Shown here: in pieces, positions 8,268-17,127 of the stretch
Position numbering within the stretch: position 1 is the first letter of the stretch
Layout of the letters: each line of letters begins with the position of its first letter
The notes under the pieces: model-generated
Databases searched by the model: none
What the model was told of the DNA's origin: nothing
The model's input: the letters and a program-made list of their open reading frames with translations, nothing else
From: Haematobacter missouriensis
Lineage (GTDB): Bacteria > Pseudomonadota > Alphaproteobacteria > Rhodobacterales > Rhodobacteraceae
Assembly (NCBI RefSeq): GCF_000740775.1
Contig: NZ_JFGS01000002.1
Span: 62,001-126,000 of the forward strand
Reading direction: 5' to 3'
Length of the DNA stretch: 64,000 bases
Program-made: the position numbers and the translations under genes

Positions 8268-9428
8268 TCAGGCCGCCAATTGCCCTACAAGGCGCTGCAT
8301 GAACGCCCAGCCCGCGTCAAGCTGGGCCACGGTGATATATTCGTCGGGCTGGTGCGCCTGCGCGATATCACCGGGGCCGCAGACGATGGTGGAATAGCCC
8401 TTGTGTTGGAAATGTCCGGCCTCCGTGCCATAGCTGACGACCCCTGCCGCGTTCTCTCCGGTCAGGGCGCGGGTGATCTCCTCCGCCCGGCCACCGGCTT
8501 CGGGTTTCAGCAGCGGCACGAAGAAGCGCTCCGTCACGGTGATGCTCGCGGCCGGGTTGATGGCCTTCATCCCCGCCTCGACCTCCGCCACGCGCTCGGC
8601 CAGACGCCGGCGGTAATCCGCGTTCTCCTCCCCCGGGACGACGCGGAAGGCCATGTCGAGCCAGCAATCCTCCGCCGTGATGTTCCCCGCCGTGCCGCCC
8701 CGGATGGTCCCGACATGGATCGTCGTCCACGGCGGGTCGAACATGTTCGCAAGGTCGGTTCGCGGCTTCGCTCGGTTTTCCGCATTCACCTCGTTGGCCC
8801 ACATGATGAGCCGCGCCGCCTCATGGATCGCGCTGACGCCCTTGTGGAGCATCGAGGAATGGACCGGCACGCCCCGCACATGAACGGCAAGCCCGGACCC
8901 GCCCTTGTGGCCCGAGATCGGCTTCATCATCGACGGCTCTCCCACGATGACGGCAGACGCACGCGGCAGCCGCTCCGCCATCTCTGCCACCATCGAAGGA
9001 GCACCGACGCAGCCCACCTCCTCGTCATAGGAGAGCGCGATCTGCAACGGACGCCTTACACCTGCCGAAAGCGCCAGCGGCACTGCCGCCAGCGCCAGAG
9101 CATCGAACCCCTTCATGTCACAGGCTCCGCGCCCGTAAAGCCGGCCGGCACGCTCCGTCAGCACCCAGGGGTCGCTCGTCCAGCTCTGCCCATCCACTGG
9201 AACCACGTCGGTATGGCCTGACAGAACCACACCGCCTTCGGTGTCGGGGCCGACATGGGCGTAGAGGTTGGCCTTGGTGCCTTCGGCATTATAGACGCGA
9301 TGCGCGCTCACGCCGTGCCCGGCCAGGTAATCCTCCACCCAGTCGATGAGGGGGAGGTTGGAATCGCGGCTGACGGACTGGAAGGAAACCAGCTTCTCCA
9401 GGATCTGCCGCGGGGTAAGGGTGGTCAT
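8268..9428 (-). CDS. argE: Acetylornithine deacetylase-like M20 peptidase (ArgE/DapE family)
   Basis: 386 residues. Motifs of the ArgE branch of M20A are clear: LSGHTDVVPV (first metal His and catalytic Asp), YGRGACDMKG (bridging Asp), SYDEEVGCVG (catalytic Glu and metal Glu) and GPGDIAQAHQPDEYI (last metal His). ArgE proper cleaves N-acetylornithine in arginine synthesis, but many alphaproteobacteria use ArgJ for that and keep ArgE-like proteins for catabolism. Location between a peptide ABC transporter and a DAO-type oxidase favours a catabolic N-acyl-amino-acid deacylase, so the gene symbol is family-level only. GGAGA lies nine bases upstream of the ATG. Confidence 0.85.
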   Translation of the reverse strand: MTTLTPRQILEKLVSFQSVSRDSNLPLIDWVEDYLAGHGVSAHRVYNAEGTKANLYAHVGPDTEGGVVLSGHTDVVPVDGQSWTSDPWVLTERAGRLYGRGACDMKGFDALALAAVPLALSAGVRRPLQIALSYDEEVGCVGAPSMVAEMAERLPRASAVIVGEPSMMKPISGHKGGSGLAVHVRGVPVHSSMLHKGVSAIHEAARLIMWANEVNAENRAKPRTDLANMFDPPWTTIHVGTIRGGTAGNITAEDCWLDMAFRVVPGEENADYRRRLAERVAEVEAGMKAINPAASITVTERFFVPLLKPEAGGRAEEITRALTGENAAGVVSYGTEAGHFQHKGYSTIVCGPGDIAQAHQPDEYITVAQLDAGWAFMQRLVGQLAA

Positions 9429-9466
9429 GGTCTTCTCCGGCCCGGCCGTCCCCGCCGGGCGCTCAT

Positions 9467-11299
9467 TCAGGATTGAAGGACGAAGTGGCCCGGACCGACC
9501 TCATCGTAGAGGGAGGGAGGGGGCTCGTGGCCGACAGGGAAGATCGGCGAGGGGATGGGCTTGAAGCTCAGATCCTCGCGGATCTTCTTGCGCGACGGAT
9601 CGGCCACCGGAACGGCGGAGAGCAGAGACCGGGTGTAAGCATGGCGGGGATCCTCGAAGATCGCCTGCCGCGGCCCTATCTCCACGATCCGACCCAGATA
9701 CATCACACCGACGTGGTGGGAGACCCGCTCCACCACCGCCATATCATGGCTGATGAACAGGAAGGACAGTCCCAGCTCAGCCTGCAGTTCCATCATCAGA
9801 TTCAGCACCTGCGCCTGCACGCTCACATCGAGCGCCGACACCGCCTCATCGGCGACGATCAGCTGCGGGTTCAAAGCCAGCGCCCGCGCGATCGCCACCC
9901 GCTGCCGCTGCCCGCCGGACAGTTCGTGTGGATAGCGCCGCAGGAAGGAGCGCGGCAGTTCCACCCGGTCGAACAGGCCAGCCACGCGCTCTTCCAACTC
10001 TGCGCCACTCATCAACCCATAATTGACGATCGGCTCCGCCACCTGATCCGAAAGGCGGCGCTGCGGGTTCAACGAGGCGAAGGGATCCTGAAAGATCATC
10101 TGCATCTCGCGCCGCATATCCCGCAACTGAGAGTCGGAAAGCAGGCGCACGTCCTTCCCCTGCATCCAGATGCGCCCCTCGTCCGGCTCCACCAGCCGCA
10201 GGATCGACCGGCCCGTGGTGGACTTGCCGCAGCCGGATTCGCCGACCAGCGACAGGGTTTCGCCCACATTGAGCCGAAAGCTCACATCCTCCACCGCGTG
10301 GACATTGGCGACCGTCCGTCGCATCAGTCCGCCCTTCACCGGGAAGCGCGTCGTCAGATGCTGGACGTCCAGCAGCACCTTCGGCTCCCGAGCAGGGATG
10401 AGGGCGTCTGCAACCTTGGCTGGTTCGGCGCCCATGATACGCATGGGTTCGGGCGCTGACTTGCCACGCATTTCCCCGAGCTTGGGAACGGCGGCGAGCA
10501 GCGCCTTGGTGTAGTCCTTCTGCGGGTTGGAGAAGATCTCGTCGACCGTCCCCTCCTCCACCATGTTGCCGCGGAACATCACCACCACCCGGTCGGCCAT
10601 CTGGGCCACCAACGCCATGTCGTGCGTGATGAACAGCACAGCCGTGCCATGCTCGCGCTTCAGCCGGTCGATGAGGGCGAGGATCTCCGCCTGGATCGTC
10701 ACGTCGAGCGCGGTGGTCGGTTCGTCTGCGATCAGCAGGCGCGGCTCGCAGGCCATGGCCATGGCGATCACCACGCGCTGCCGCATGCCCCCCGACAGCT
10801 CATGCGGATACTGCTTCAGCCGCCGCTCCGGTTCCGGGATGCGCACCTGCCGCATGAGGTCGAGCGCCCGCTCCCGCGCTGCCTCCTTCGACATGCCCTT
10901 GTGAACGCGCAGCCCCTCCATCAACTGCCGCTCCACCGTGAACACCGGATTGAGCGAGGTCATCGGCTCCTGAAAGATCATGCCGATCTCGTTGCCGCGG
11001 ATCGTGCGCATGAGTGAGGGACCCGCCTGCGACAGATCGACCGTCTCCCCCGACTCGCGAGTGAACATGAGCTTGCCGCCCGCGATCTTGCCGCCGCCGT
11101 ACTGCACAAGCCGCATGAGCGACAGCGAGGTGACAGATTTCCCGGAACCCGATTCGCCGACGACGCAGACTGTTTCTCCCGGGCGGATGGCAAAGCTCAC
11201 ATCCTCCACCCCGACCACGACCCCATCATTGGTATCGAACTCCACCCGGAGCTTTTCCACCGAGACAAGGGGCCTCGCGGCAGTGGGATCGTCAAGCAT
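9467..11299 (-). CDS. Oligopeptide/dipeptide ABC transporter, fused double ATP-binding protein
   Basis: 610 residues with two complete ABC modules, equivalent to DppD plus DppF (GsiA-like fusion). Module 1 has Walker A GESGSGKS, signature LSGGMRQR and Walker B LLIADEPTTAL; module 2 has GESGCGKST, LSGGQRQR and LIVADEAVSAL. Each is followed by an oligopeptide-transporter C-terminal region, the second with a GPRQAIFEDPRHAYTRSLL stretch. The start at 11299 follows AAGGAG by six bases; an earlier ATG at 11326 is less likely. It energises uptake through the permeases encoded divergently at 13.4-15.4 kb. Confidence 0.92.
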   Translation of the reverse strand: MLDDPTAARPLVSVEKLRVEFDTNDGVVVGVEDVSFAIRPGETVCVVGESGSGKSVTSLSLMRLVQYGGGKIAGGKLMFTRESGETVDLSQAGPSLMRTIRGNEIGMIFQEPMTSLNPVFTVERQLMEGLRVHKGMSKEAARERALDLMRQVRIPEPERRLKQYPHELSGGMRQRVVIAMAMACEPRLLIADEPTTALDVTIQAEILALIDRLKREHGTAVLFITHDMALVAQMADRVVVMFRGNMVEEGTVDEIFSNPQKDYTKALLAAVPKLGEMRGKSAPEPMRIMGAEPAKVADALIPAREPKVLLDVQHLTTRFPVKGGLMRRTVANVHAVEDVSFRLNVGETLSLVGESGCGKSTTGRSILRLVEPDEGRIWMQGKDVRLLSDSQLRDMRREMQMIFQDPFASLNPQRRLSDQVAEPIVNYGLMSGAELEERVAGLFDRVELPRSFLRRYPHELSGGQRQRVAIARALALNPQLIVADEAVSALDVSVQAQVLNLMMELQAELGLSFLFISHDMAVVERVSHHVGVMYLGRIVEIGPRQAIFEDPRHAYTRSLLSAVPVADPSRKKIREDLSFKPIPSPIFPVGHEPPPSLYDEVGPGHFVLQS

Positions 11300-11673
11300 A
11301 TGAGTCTCCTTCAAAGGATGGGTCACGCTAGGGAGCAGCCCATGAAAAAGTCAAACTCCGCTTCCCGCGCCGCGTACCCGCCCCGGACGATGGTCTATAT
11401 TTTGAGCTTATCGCTCATCCCTTGGGCAAAAACCACTGTTTGCGCCGATGAATAGCCTGATCGCGACACAGAGATGATTTGACTTCGTCACACGCCGCGC
11501 TTGCAATCGCATCTTCCCGTGACAGAGTGTGGAGGCGAAACGGTCATCGGAAAGCGCCGAGCGGTCAAGGACAAGCAGCCAGAAATGTCGTCCGCCCACA
11601 GCCCTCACAGTCCGTCGATCGGGGAAGGAACCCCGGCAGACCGCGCAGTTTCAATTCCAGCAAGGAGACTTCC
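11300..11673. promoter_or_regulatory. Divergent promoter region of peptide-uptake island
   Basis: This 374-base stretch separates the ATPase gene (minus) from the binding-protein gene (plus) and has no convincing gene. A candidate sigma-70-type promoter for the plus strand is TTGACT at 11479-11484, a 17-base spacer, then TGCAAT at 11502-11507. The resulting leader of about 160 bases contains no obvious riboswitch. No operator palindrome stood out. The promoter call is by eye only. Confidence 0.35.
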
Positions 11674-13377
11674 ATGAGACGAACCACGGCCCTGAGGGGA
11701 GCGGCGGCGCTGATCGCGCTTCTGCCTGCCGCCGCCATGGCGGAACGCGGCGCGGATGGCCATCTGAACATCATCTATTATCAGGCCCCCTCAATCCTGA
11801 ACCCCTATCTGTCGGGGGGCACGAAGGACATCGAAAGCTCCTCTCTCATCATTGAGCCGCTCGCGCGATACGACGAAAAGGGTGAGCGCGTCCCCTATCT
11901 GGTGGAAGAGATCCCGACGCTGGAGAATGGCGGCGTGTCGCAGGACATGACCTCCATCACCTGGAAGCTGAAGCCGGGGCTGAAATGGTCCGACGGCTCG
12001 CCGCTGACCTCCGCCGACGTCGTGTTCACCGCCGAGTACTGCATGGACCCCGAGGGGGGGTGCGCGCAGCTTTCCAAGTTCGAAGGCGTCAAGACGGTCG
12101 AGGCCGTGGACGAGCTGACGGTCAAGGTGACCTTCGAAGGACCGAAGCCGAACCCCTACCTGCCCTTCGTCGGCGGCCAGTCCCCGATCATCCAGAAGGC
12201 GCAGTTCGCCGAATGTCTCGGCACCAAGGCGCCCACCTGCACCAGCGCGAACTTCGGCCCCATCGGCACCGGGCCCTTCGTGGCGACCGAATTCCGCCCC
12301 AATGACGTGATCTCGCTGAAGGCAAACCCCAACTACCGCGACCCGGCGAAGCCCGCCTTCGCCACCGTGACGTTCAAGGGCGGCGGCGATGCGGCGGCGG
12401 CGGCGCGTTCGGTGCTGGAGACGGGCGAGTTCGACTATGCCTGGAACCTGCAGCTTCCACCCGAGGTGCTGGAGAAGATGGTGGCCGCCGGCAAGGGAGA
12501 GCTCGTCACCGGCTTTGGCACGCTGGTGGAGCGGCTTGAGCTGAACCTGACCAACCCGAGCCCGGCCCTCCCGGCGGAGACGCGTTCGACCCGCAAGGAG
12601 CCGCACCCCTTCTTCTCCGACATCCGTGTGCGCAAGGCGCTCTCCATGGCGATCGACCGTCCGCTGCTGACGGAGATCGGCTATGGTCAGGCGGGCCGGG
12701 CGACCTGCAACCTCGTCCCCGCCCCGGAAGCCTTCGCCTCCACCGCCAACGACGCCTGCCTGACGCAGGACGTGGCCGGCGCCAAGGCGCTTCTCGACGA
12801 GGCAGGCTGGGTTCCAGGGCCGGACGGCATCCGCGTGAAGGATGGCCAGAAACTCGCCATCATCTTCCAGGCACCGGTCAACGCGATCCGTCAGGACTTC
12901 CAGGCCCTCATCAAGCAGTGGTGGCAGGATATCGGTGTGCAGACCGAGCTGCGCACTGTCGATCCCTCCGTGTTCTTCGGCGGCGATCCCGGCAGCCCGG
13001 ACACGTTCCAGAAGTTCTATGCGGACGTGGAGATGTACGCGAACAACTTCGACGGGACGGACCCGGAAGCCTATCTCGCCATGTACAAGTGCAACAACGA
13101 GCCGCGCCCGGAAACCGGCTGGCAGGGCGAGAACATCAACCGGTTCTGCGATCCGGCCTATGACGCGCTGATCGACAAGCTGGGCGAGACCGGCGTGTTC
13201 GAGGAGCGCACGAAGATCGCCAAGGAAGCGCACGACCTCTACATGCAGCAATCCGTCCTGCTGCCGCTGGTCGATCGCGGTCGGGTATCGGGCAAGTCCA
13301 AGACCCTGGGCGGCGTCGTCCTGAACACCTGGGACAGCGAGCTGTGGAACGCGGCCGACTGGTACCGGATCAAGTGA
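11674..13377 (+). CDS. Peptide ABC transporter substrate-binding protein (SBP family 5)
   Basis: 567 residues. Signal peptide at residues 1-23 (two arginines, a hydrophobic core and an AMA cleavage site), so the mature protein is periplasmic. Family-5 hallmarks follow: NPYLSGGTKDIESSSLIIEP near the mature N-terminus, WSDGSPLTSADVVFT, and the later IRVRKALSMAIDRPLL. The ATG at 11674 has AAGGAG at 11662-11667; the frame is open further upstream but without a signal peptide. It delivers peptides or similar ligands to the permeases downstream. Four Cys in the first lobe (YCMDPEGGC and later CLGTKAPTC) could form disulfides. Confidence 0.93.
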   Translation: MRRTTALRGAAALIALLPAAAMAERGADGHLNIIYYQAPSILNPYLSGGTKDIESSSLIIEPLARYDEKGERVPYLVEEIPTLENGGVSQDMTSITWKLKPGLKWSDGSPLTSADVVFTAEYCMDPEGGCAQLSKFEGVKTVEAVDELTVKVTFEGPKPNPYLPFVGGQSPIIQKAQFAECLGTKAPTCTSANFGPIGTGPFVATEFRPNDVISLKANPNYRDPAKPAFATVTFKGGGDAAAAARSVLETGEFDYAWNLQLPPEVLEKMVAAGKGELVTGFGTLVERLELNLTNPSPALPAETRSTRKEPHPFFSDIRVRKALSMAIDRPLLTEIGYGQAGRATCNLVPAPEAFASTANDACLTQDVAGAKALLDEAGWVPGPDGIRVKDGQKLAIIFQAPVNAIRQDFQALIKQWWQDIGVQTELRTVDPSVFFGGDPGSPDTFQKFYADVEMYANNFDGTDPEAYLAMYKCNNEPRPETGWQGENINRFCDPAYDALIDKLGETGVFEERTKIAKEAHDLYMQQSVLLPLVDRGRVSGKSKTLGGVVLNTWDSELWNAADWYRIK

Positions 13378-13388
13378 TCTGATCCGTC

Positions 13389-13418
13389 GGGCGTCCCGCC
13401 TTTCCGGGTGGGGCGCCC
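13389..13418 (+). terminator. Strong intercistronic stem-loop after the binding-protein gene
   Basis: Twelve-base-pair stem (GGGCGTCCCGCC paired with GGTGGGGCGCCC, two G-T wobbles) with a six-base loop, starting 11 bases after the stop codon. There is no T-tract, so it is more likely an mRNA stabiliser or partial attenuator than a full terminator. Such hairpins commonly give high binding-protein to permease ratios in ABC operons. Confidence 0.6.
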
Positions 13419-13457
13419 CTCCCCCGGCCATCTCCGCCGCACGCTCCACGAGGCGCC

Positions 13458-14465
13458 ATGTTCACCTATACGCTCCGCCGGCTCCTGCTGGCGATCCCGA
13501 CCCTGCTGTTCATCTCGCTGGTCATCTTCCTGCTTCTCGACCTCGCTCCCGGCGATCCGATGGCGCAGATGCCGCTGACCATTCCCCCCGAAGTGCGTGA
13601 CAAGATGCGCGAGGCGCTCGGCCTCAACGAACCGATCTATGTCCGCTACGGGCTGTGGCTCTACCAGTTCTTCTGGGTGGAACCGCTGCATATCCTCGGC
13701 AATCTCACCGGCCACGAATTCGCCGCCGGTCAGCAGCGCATCCTGTCCTGGCAGAGCCGCAGCCCGGTGGCCGATGTCATCGCGCAACGCCTCCCGCAGA
13801 CGCTCTGGGTCGTGGGCCTGTCCTATGTGGTCGGCGTGCTGCTCGCGCTGCCCATCGGGATCATCTCCGCCTATCGGCAGTATTCCTGGTTCGACCAGAT
13901 CGGCACTTTCGTCTCCATGATCGGTTATTCGGTGCCCACCTTCTTTACCGGGGTGCTGATGATCGTGATCTTCTCCGTCTATCTCGGATGGTTTCCCTCC
14001 ATCTACGATACGACGCTGGTGGTGAATTCCTGGGACACCTTCCTCCAGCAGGCGCGGCAGATGGCGATGCCGGTCTTCGTGCTCGCGCTCTACAACGCCA
14101 GCCAGATCAGCCGGTTCATGCGCGCCTCCATGCTCGACAATCTCAACCAGGACTACGTGCGGACGGCACGGGCCAAGGGGCTGTCGGAAAAGACGGTGGT
14201 CCTTACCCATGTGCTGCGCAACTCCCTGATCCCGGTCATCACGGTAATCGCGCTTGGTGTGCCGACGATCTTCGGGGGAGCGATCATCACGGAACAGGTT
14301 TTCAAGGTGAATGGCCTGGGGCAACTCCTCATCACCGCGATCTATGCCAATGACATCCCGATGGTGCAGACCCTGACCTTCATCTTCGCGGTGCTGATCG
14401 TGCTTTTCAACCTGATCGCCGACATTCTCTACGGCATTCTGGACCCGAGGATCCGCTATGACTGA
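13458..14465 (+). CDS. Peptide ABC transporter permease, DppB type
   Basis: 335 residues. The N-terminal segment FTYTLRRLLLAIPTLLFISLVIF is the family's first membrane helix, followed by the LAPGDPMAQMP motif of DppB/OppB proteins. About six membrane segments are visible. The EAA loop contacting the ATPase lies around YVRTARAKGLSEKTVVLTHV, with the following RNSLIPVIT. It overlaps the next permease by eight bases (ATG inside the last codons), indicating coupling. Inner-membrane half of the peptide channel. Confidence 0.93.
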   Translation: MFTYTLRRLLLAIPTLLFISLVIFLLLDLAPGDPMAQMPLTIPPEVRDKMREALGLNEPIYVRYGLWLYQFFWVEPLHILGNLTGHEFAAGQQRILSWQSRSPVADVIAQRLPQTLWVVGLSYVVGVLLALPIGIISAYRQYSWFDQIGTFVSMIGYSVPTFFTGVLMIVIFSVYLGWFPSIYDTTLVVNSWDTFLQQARQMAMPVFVLALYNASQISRFMRASMLDNLNQDYVRTARAKGLSEKTVVLTHVLRNSLIPVITVIALGVPTIFGGAIITEQVFKVNGLGQLLITAIYANDIPMVQTLTFIFAVLIVLFNLIADILYGILDPRIRYD

Positions 14466-15372
14466 TGCAACACTGGCCAAGACCGCGGCCAAGCCGCCCC
14501 GCAGTCAGTGGGTGGACATCTGGCGGCAGTTCCGCAGTCACAAGGGTGCGCTGATCGGTGCGATGGTGTTCCTGCTGATCGTGTTCGGCGTCGTCTTCGG
14601 CCCCTATCTGTGGCACGCGGATCCGACGACCATCGACATCCGCGCGCGCAATCAGGGCCCGAGCCTGCTGCATCCGCTGGGCACCGATCAGCTTGGCCGC
14701 GACATGCTGGCGCGGATGATGTCGGGGGGACGGGTTTCCGTCGCCGTGGGGCTGACGGCGATGGTGTTGTCGATGATTCTCGGTACGCTGGTGGGCGTGG
14801 TCGCGGGATATTTCCGGCGGCTGGACGGCCCGCTCATGCGGCTGACGGACCTGTTCCTCGCCCTGCCGCTGCTGCCGCTGCTGCTGGTCATGGTGCTGCT
14901 GTTCCGGGAGCCGCTTTCCGGCTGGCTCGGGCCGGAGATGGGCACCTTCCTGCTGATCGTGACCGCCATCGGCGTCACGAGCTGGATGCACACCGCGCGC
15001 ATCGTGCGGGGTGACGTTCTTGCCATCAAGGAACGGGAATTCGTGCTCGCCGCGCGCTCCATCGGCACGCGGCCGAACAAGATGATCCTGCGTCACATCC
15101 TCCCCAACATCCTCTCGCCGATCATGGTTTCCGCCACGTTGGGGATCGCCACAGCGATCATCACGGAAAGCTCGCTCTCCTTTCTCGGTCTGGGGTTCCC
15201 GCCCGATTTCCCGACCTGGGGAAGGCTGCTCTACGATGCGGTGGACTACCTCCAGCAATACCCCGAGCGAGTGATCTGGCCGGGGTTGGCCATCTCACTC
15301 ACGGTGCTGTCGGTGAACTACATCGGCGACGGCCTGCGCGACGCGCTCGATCCCCGTATCCGGGGCCGGTGA
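14458..15372 (+). CDS. Peptide ABC transporter permease, DppC type
   Basis: 304 residues. A soluble N-terminal tail with WVDIWRQFRSHKGALIGA precedes the first membrane helix (OppC N domain). The HPLGTDQLGRDMLARMM motif is diagnostic for DppC/OppC. The EAA loop is near REFVLAARSIGTRPNKMIL, followed by ILPNILSPIMV. The C-terminus DGLRDALDPRIRGR is also family-typical. It pairs with the DppB-type permease; a perfect terminator follows 18 bases after the stop, so the operon ends here. Confidence 0.93.
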   Translation: MTDATLAKTAAKPPRSQWVDIWRQFRSHKGALIGAMVFLLIVFGVVFGPYLWHADPTTIDIRARNQGPSLLHPLGTDQLGRDMLARMMSGGRVSVAVGLTAMVLSMILGTLVGVVAGYFRRLDGPLMRLTDLFLALPLLPLLLVMVLLFREPLSGWLGPEMGTFLLIVTAIGVTSWMHTARIVRGDVLAIKEREFVLAARSIGTRPNKMILRHILPNILSPIMVSATLGIATAIITESSLSFLGLGFPPDFPTWGRLLYDAVDYLQQYPERVIWPGLAISLTVLSVNYIGDGLRDALDPRIRGR

Positions 15373-15390
15373 GACTTCCGGCAGGCAGGC

Positions 15391-15414
15391 AAGGCGCCCC
15401 CGGGGGCGCCTTTT
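15391..15414 (+). terminator. Rho-independent terminator of the peptide permease operon
   Basis: A perfect inverted repeat AAGGCGCCCCC / GGGGGCGCCTT immediately followed by TTTTCGTTT. It lies 18 bases after the DppC-type stop codon and closes the plus-strand operon. Confidence 0.85.
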
Positions 15415-15436
15415 CGTTTCGCACAGATCGTTTCGC

Positions 15437-15592
15437 TCAGAACAGGACGCGCCAGAAAAAGCTCCGCGGCGGGGTGGCGCCTCCCCTCTGTCGGCCAGCC
15501 GTAGCGGCGCTGTCGCAATGGATGCATTCGCGCGGGGCATCGGAACAAAGGAAGAAATAGCCCGCCGCCGCAGTCTTCGGAAAAGCCAGCAT
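15437..15592 (-). CDS. Possible small protein downstream of pntB, unknown function (51 aa)
   Basis: An ATG-started frame of 51 codons with a GAGG sequence about nine bases upstream. It begins MLAFPKTAAAGYFFLC and has a Cys pair in ECIHCDSAA plus a basic aromatic tail (RSFFWRVLF). It lies directly after the pnt terminator, so it would need its own promoter or read-through. The spacing of cysteines (16, 23 and 26) could bind metal, but nothing else supports function. It may be a chance frame in a GC-rich gap. Confidence 0.25.
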   Translation of the reverse strand: MLAFPKTAAAGYFFLCSDAPRECIHCDSAATAGRQRGGATPPRSFFWRVLF

Positions 15593-15612
15593 GATGAAAT
15601 ACCTCAAATGAA

Positions 15613-15639
15613 AAGGCGCCCGGCAATCACCGGGCGCCT
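15613..15639 (-). terminator. Rho-independent terminator of pntAB
   Basis: On the minus strand, GGCGCCCGG-TGATTG-CCGGGCGCC is followed by TTTTCATTT. The nine-pair perfect stem lies about 35 bases after the pntB stop codon. Confidence 0.85.
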
Positions 15640-15674
15640 AATATTTTAGCAGATTATGGCTGTTTCAGCCAGTC

Positions 15675-17114
15675 TCAGTTGATCAGCGGCAGGAGCTGGT
15701 CCAGCGACTTCTTGGCATCGCCGTAGAACATCCGCGTGTTGTCCTTGTAGAACAGCGGGTTCTCGATCCCCGAATAGCCGGTTCCCGCGCCACGTTTCGA
15801 CACGAACACCTGCTTGGCCTTCCACACCTCCAGCACCGGCATCCCCGCGATGGGGGAGTTCGGATCTTCCTGTGCAGCGGGGTTCACCACGTCGTTGGAG
15901 CCGATGACGATGACCACATCCGTGTTCGGGAAGTCGTCGTTGATCTCATCCATCTCCAGCACGATGTCGTAGGGCACCTTCGCCTCGGCCAGCAGCACGT
16001 TCATGTGCCCGGGCAGACGGCCCGCGACCGGGTGTATGCCGAAGCGCACTTCCTTACCCGCCGCGCGAAGCTTGCGGACCAGTTCCGACACCGACTGCTG
16101 CGCCTGCGCGACCGCCATGCCGTAGCCCGGCACGATGACGACGGAATCCGCATCGTTCAGCGCGGCGGCAACACCCTCCGCGTCGATGGCGATCTGTTCG
16201 CCGGTGATCTCCATCGCGGGGCCCGTGGTGCCGCCGAAGCCGCCGAGGATCACGCTCACGAAGGAGCGGTTCATCGCCTTGCACATGATGTAGGACAGGA
16301 TCGCACCCGACGAGCCGACCAGCGCGCCCACCACGATCAGCAGGTCGTTGCCCAACGTGAAGCCGATCGCCGCCGCCGCCCAACCGGAGTAGCTGTTCAG
16401 CATGGAGACCACGACGGGCATGTCCGCGCCACCGATCCCCATGATCAGGTGCCAGCCGATGAAGCCCGCGAGGATCGCCGTGACGATCATCGTCCAGATG
16501 CCCGCACCGTTGAAATACATCACCCCGAGGATGATGCAGACCAGCAGCGCGGCGAGGTTGAGCAGATGGCCGCCCGGCAGCTTCTTCGGCTTGCCATCCA
16601 CCTTGCCGGCCAGTTTGCCGAAGGCGACGACGGAGCCGGTGAAGGTCACCGCGCCGATGAAGATGCCGAGGAACACCTCCACCTTCATGATGGCGAGTTC
16701 GACGCCGGACTTGTGCGCCAGAACCGCCGCAAACCCGGAGAAGGTCTCCGGCGCGGCGCCGGAAGCGAGCAGGCGCGCGACCCGGCCCGCCTCAAGCTCC
16801 GCGTTGAGCGCGATGATCACGGCGGCGAGGCCGACGAGGCTGTGCATCGCCGCGACGAGCTGTGGCATCTCCGTCATCCCGACGCGGGAGGCGAGCACCA
16901 CACCCGCCGCACCGCCGATGACGACCATCAGCAGGACGAGCCAGTCGCCGTGCACGCCGGGCGCCAGAAGCGTCGCGATGAAGGCCAGCGCCATGCCGGC
17001 GATGCCATACCATACCGCGCGTTTCGCGCTTTCCTGACCGGACAGGCCGCCCAGCGACAGGATGAACAGGACCGCCGCCGCGACATAGACGGCAGCAACC
17101 ATTCCAAGGGACAT
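15675..17114 (-). CDS. pntB: NAD(P) transhydrogenase subunit beta PntB
   Basis: 479 residues. The N-terminal half is membrane-spanning (about nine segments), and the C-terminal half is the NADP(H)-binding domain III with [14 protein letters not shown] and the later [17 protein letters not shown]. With PntA it forms the proton-translocating transhydrogenase that makes NADPH from NADH in the inner membrane. The ATG at 17114 follows a GAGGCGGAAA site, 13 bases after pntA; the longer frame from 17150 would overlap pntA and adds an atypical N-terminus. The terminator at 15613 follows. Confidence 0.96.
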   Translation of the reverse strand: MSLGMVAAVYVAAAVLFILSLGGLSGQESAKRAVWYGIAGMALAFIATLLAPGVHGDWLVLLMVVIGGAAGVVLASRVGMTEMPQLVAAMHSLVGLAAVIIALNAELEAGRVARLLASGAAPETFSGFAAVLAHKSGVELAIMKVEVFLGIFIGAVTFTGSVVAFGKLAGKVDGKPKKLPGGHLLNLAALLVCIILGVMYFNGAGIWTMIVTAILAGFIGWHLIMGIGGADMPVVVSMLNSYSGWAAAAIGFTLGNDLLIVVGALVGSSGAILSYIMCKAMNRSFVSVILGGFGGTTGPAMEITGEQIAIDAEGVAAALNDADSVVIVPGYGMAVAQAQQSVSELVRKLRAAGKEVRFGIHPVAGRLPGHMNVLLAEAKVPYDIVLEMDEINDDFPNTDVVIVIGSNDVVNPAAQEDPNSPIAGMPVLEVWKAKQVFVSKRGAGTGYSGIENPLFYKDNTRMFYGDAKKSLDQLLPLIN

Positions 17115-17127
17115 GATTTCCGCCTCC

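Noticed and set aside
11791-13449. A minus-strand open frame of 552 codons
   Set aside because: Antisense to the peptide-binding protein gene, which has a signal peptide, ribosome site and family motifs.
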